From an uncultured Bacilli bacterium (lineage in GTDB: Bacteria > Bacillota_I > Bacilli_A > RF39 > UBA660), in assembly GCA_947626695.1 (NCBI GenBank), contig CANQTE010000006.1:1-40911 (forward strand): DNA of 40,911 bases. The letters are read 5' to 3'. A model generated the notes under the pieces. It was given only the letters and a program-made list of their open reading frames with translations. It was not told the DNA's origin and did not search any database. Shown here in pieces: positions 39,274 to 40,911 of the stretch (position 1 is its first letter; each line of letters begins with the position of its first letter). The translations under genes were made by a program, and so were the position numbers.

Positions 39274-40185
39274 TTAATCACCACTTATATCTTTTCTTAA
39301 CTCAAAAACATCAAAATTAGTCTCAATTAAACACTCATTTTTAATATTTATAAACCCTAACCCAGGTAATACTAAATCAGAGTTTTCATATACTTTTACT
39401 TTATTTTTATATACATCTTTCTTATATTCTTTTTTTATATCATCTATATTTAAATATAAAATAACTTTATTACACTCCTTAAAATATATTTTATATTTAT
39501 TATTAATAACTATACTTACCCCACCCTTTATAACATAACTAATAGGCTTAATTAAACTTTTACTTATACTTCCTAAATTAGTATAAGAAAAACCTGGAGT
39601 ATCATATATATTATAATTATCTATTTTTAATTTAATAAAATCTAAAGTTGTATTTTCTTTGTCACTTACAAGTATTTTATCTTTCTTAATTAATTTATTA
39701 ATAAATGTACTTTTACCAGCATTTGTAATACCCATAATAAATATATCTTGGAAGTTTTTTTCTTTTATAAACTCTAATATATTACTAGATTTATAAGAAT
39801 TACTATTACTAATATATAATATATCTTCATTTATATTATATATATCTTTTAACCATTTACTTATTTTACTTTGCTTCATTTCTTTTCTTAAAATATCACA
39901 TTTACTAATTACTAATGCTTTTTCTATTTTAATACTTTTAAAATAATTAATAGTCTCTTTATTTATATTTAAATAATCTATTAAAAATAAAGCCATACCA
40001 CCACTTTTATTTACTTTATTTAAAACTTTTTTAATATCAACAGTACTTTTAACTTTTAACTCCCCATAATTTTTTAATCTAAAACATCTTTTACAATAAC
40101 TATTAGCTAAATTCGGAGTAAAGCCCAAATTATTTTCATCACTATTTTGTAAAAGAGCCCCACACCCAAGACACCTTTTATTCAT
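39274..40185 (-). CDS. YqeH-like circularly permuted GTPase
   Basis: N-terminal zinc finger CLGCGALLQ...YCKRCFRLKNYGE, NKSGG/ISKCDIL, GITNAGKSTFINKL (P-loop after G4), DTPGF. Confidence 0.9.
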   Translation of the reverse strand: MNKRCLGCGALLQNSDENNLGFTPNLANSYCKRCFRLKNYGELKVKSTVDIKKVLNKVNKSGGMALFLIDYLNINKETINYFKSIKIEKALVISKCDILRKEMKQSKISKWLKDIYNINEDILYISNSNSYKSSNILEFIKEKNFQDIFIMGITNAGKSTFINKLIKKDKILVSDKENTTLDFIKLKIDNYNIYDTPGFSYTNLGSISKSLIKPISYVIKGGVSIVINNKYKIYFKECNKVILYLNIDDIKKEYKKDVYKNKVKVYENSDLVLPGLGFINIKNECLIETNFDVFELRKDISGD

Positions 40186-40696
40186 AATATTTACCCTTTA
40201 CTAATATATTTTTCTTTTTAAGATATCTATAAACAAAACTTTCAAAAAAACGATTTATTTTAGTCCCAATCTTTTCATATTCGCCAATAGGATTAATTAA
40301 TATTGATGTAATACCCATTTTATTAGCACCATATATATCTGTAAGTAATTGGTCTCCAATCGCAGCGATTTCATGTTCTTTATATTTATATAAATCCATA
40401 ATTTTAAGATATTTTCTTTTAAAAGGCTTTCTAGCAGAGGCGGCAACATCAACATTTAATCCCTCTTTAAAGGGTATTAATCTTTTTCTATTACTATTAG
40501 ATAAAATAATTAATTTAAAATCTCTTTCTAAAGTATTAAATAATTCACTTATTTTTTTAGTTGGTCTATCAGTTTTAACAGGTACTAAAGTATTATCTAA
40601 ATCAAATAATAAACATTTAATACCCATATTTTTTAATTTATTATAATCTATATCATAAATATTTTTTTGATATATATCTGGTATAAAATTCTCCAT
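40178..40696 (-). CDS. YqeG-like HAD phosphatase
   Basis: CLLFDLDNTLVP, LILSNSN, AAIGDQLLTDIYGANKMG; overlaps the YqeH-like gene. Confidence 0.92.
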   Translation of the reverse strand: MENFIPDIYQKNIYDIDYNKLKNMGIKCLLFDLDNTLVPVKTDRPTKKISELFNTLERDFKLIILSNSNRKRLIPFKEGLNVDVAASARKPFKRKYLKIMDLYKYKEHEIAAIGDQLLTDIYGANKMGITSILINPIGEYEKIGTKINRFFESFVYRYLKKKNILVKGKYYE

Positions 40697-40764
40697 AACT
40701 AACTCCTTAATTAAAATTATACATCAAGAAAGAAAAAATAGATACTATTAAAATAAATTAAAAT

Positions 40765-40798
40765 AAAAAAATAGTTGGAGAGTATTCCAACTTTTTTC
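40765..40798. terminator. bidirectional hairpin terminator
   Basis: AGTTGGA-gagtat-TCCAACT flanked by A-tract and T-tract. Confidence 0.65.
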
Positions 40799-40911
40799 AT
40801 GCTTAAGTATAAATATTAGAGCTACTTAAGCAAGCTTATACGTGGACAGTTTTTAAAAACAATGAAAAAAGATAACTATCTATATAATTATCTTTTGTCT
40901 CTCAAAACTTG

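Noticed and set aside
39081-39320. Plus-strand 79-aa ORF
   Set aside because: Antisense to the mutL 5' end
35701-40850. Shared 12-mer GCTTATACGTGG at about 35701 and 40834
   Set aside because: Only about 12 bp, no further similarity or inverted-repeat structure; first copy is within an XRE coding start; probably chance

Overview
The window is a very AT-rich, standard-code, low-GC Gram-positive (Bacillota) chromosome segment. It resembles the Erysipelotrichales/RF39-like part of Bacilli, but lineage is inferred from gene content only. Housekeeping anchors are rpoC-rpoB with an RsmC-like methyltransferase, pgsA next to a RodZ-like gene, gpsB-rnpB, recU-ponA (PBP1), gltX, a SigK-type sporulation sigma factor, mutL, and YqeH- and YqeG-like genes. 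rnpB and a tRNA-Glu(CTC) were found by eye and are not in the ORF track. The accessory part lies at about 26.2-31.4 kb. A three-tyrosine-recombinase (RIT-type) element with perfect 86-bp inverted repeats has split an AlbA_2/divergent-ATPase regulator gene that carries six 11-bp iterons upstream. Removing 27448..30898 restores one continuous reading frame. The most interesting candidate system is at 36.16-37.37 kb: a PD-(D/E)XK Rpn-family nuclease with an in-frame internal ATG preceded by a strong Shine-Dalgarno, followed by a stand-alone 69-aa copy of exactly that C-terminal segment, which suggests a gene-within-gene antitoxin that was duplicated as a separate gene. Other leads are a CotY/CotZ-like coat protein with a sigma-K-type promoter, Asp in RpoB at the rifampicin-site His526 equivalent, a multi-domain wall hydrolase, and a paralogous BtaA-like/kinase gene set. 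No database search was possible; family calls come from motif recognition.
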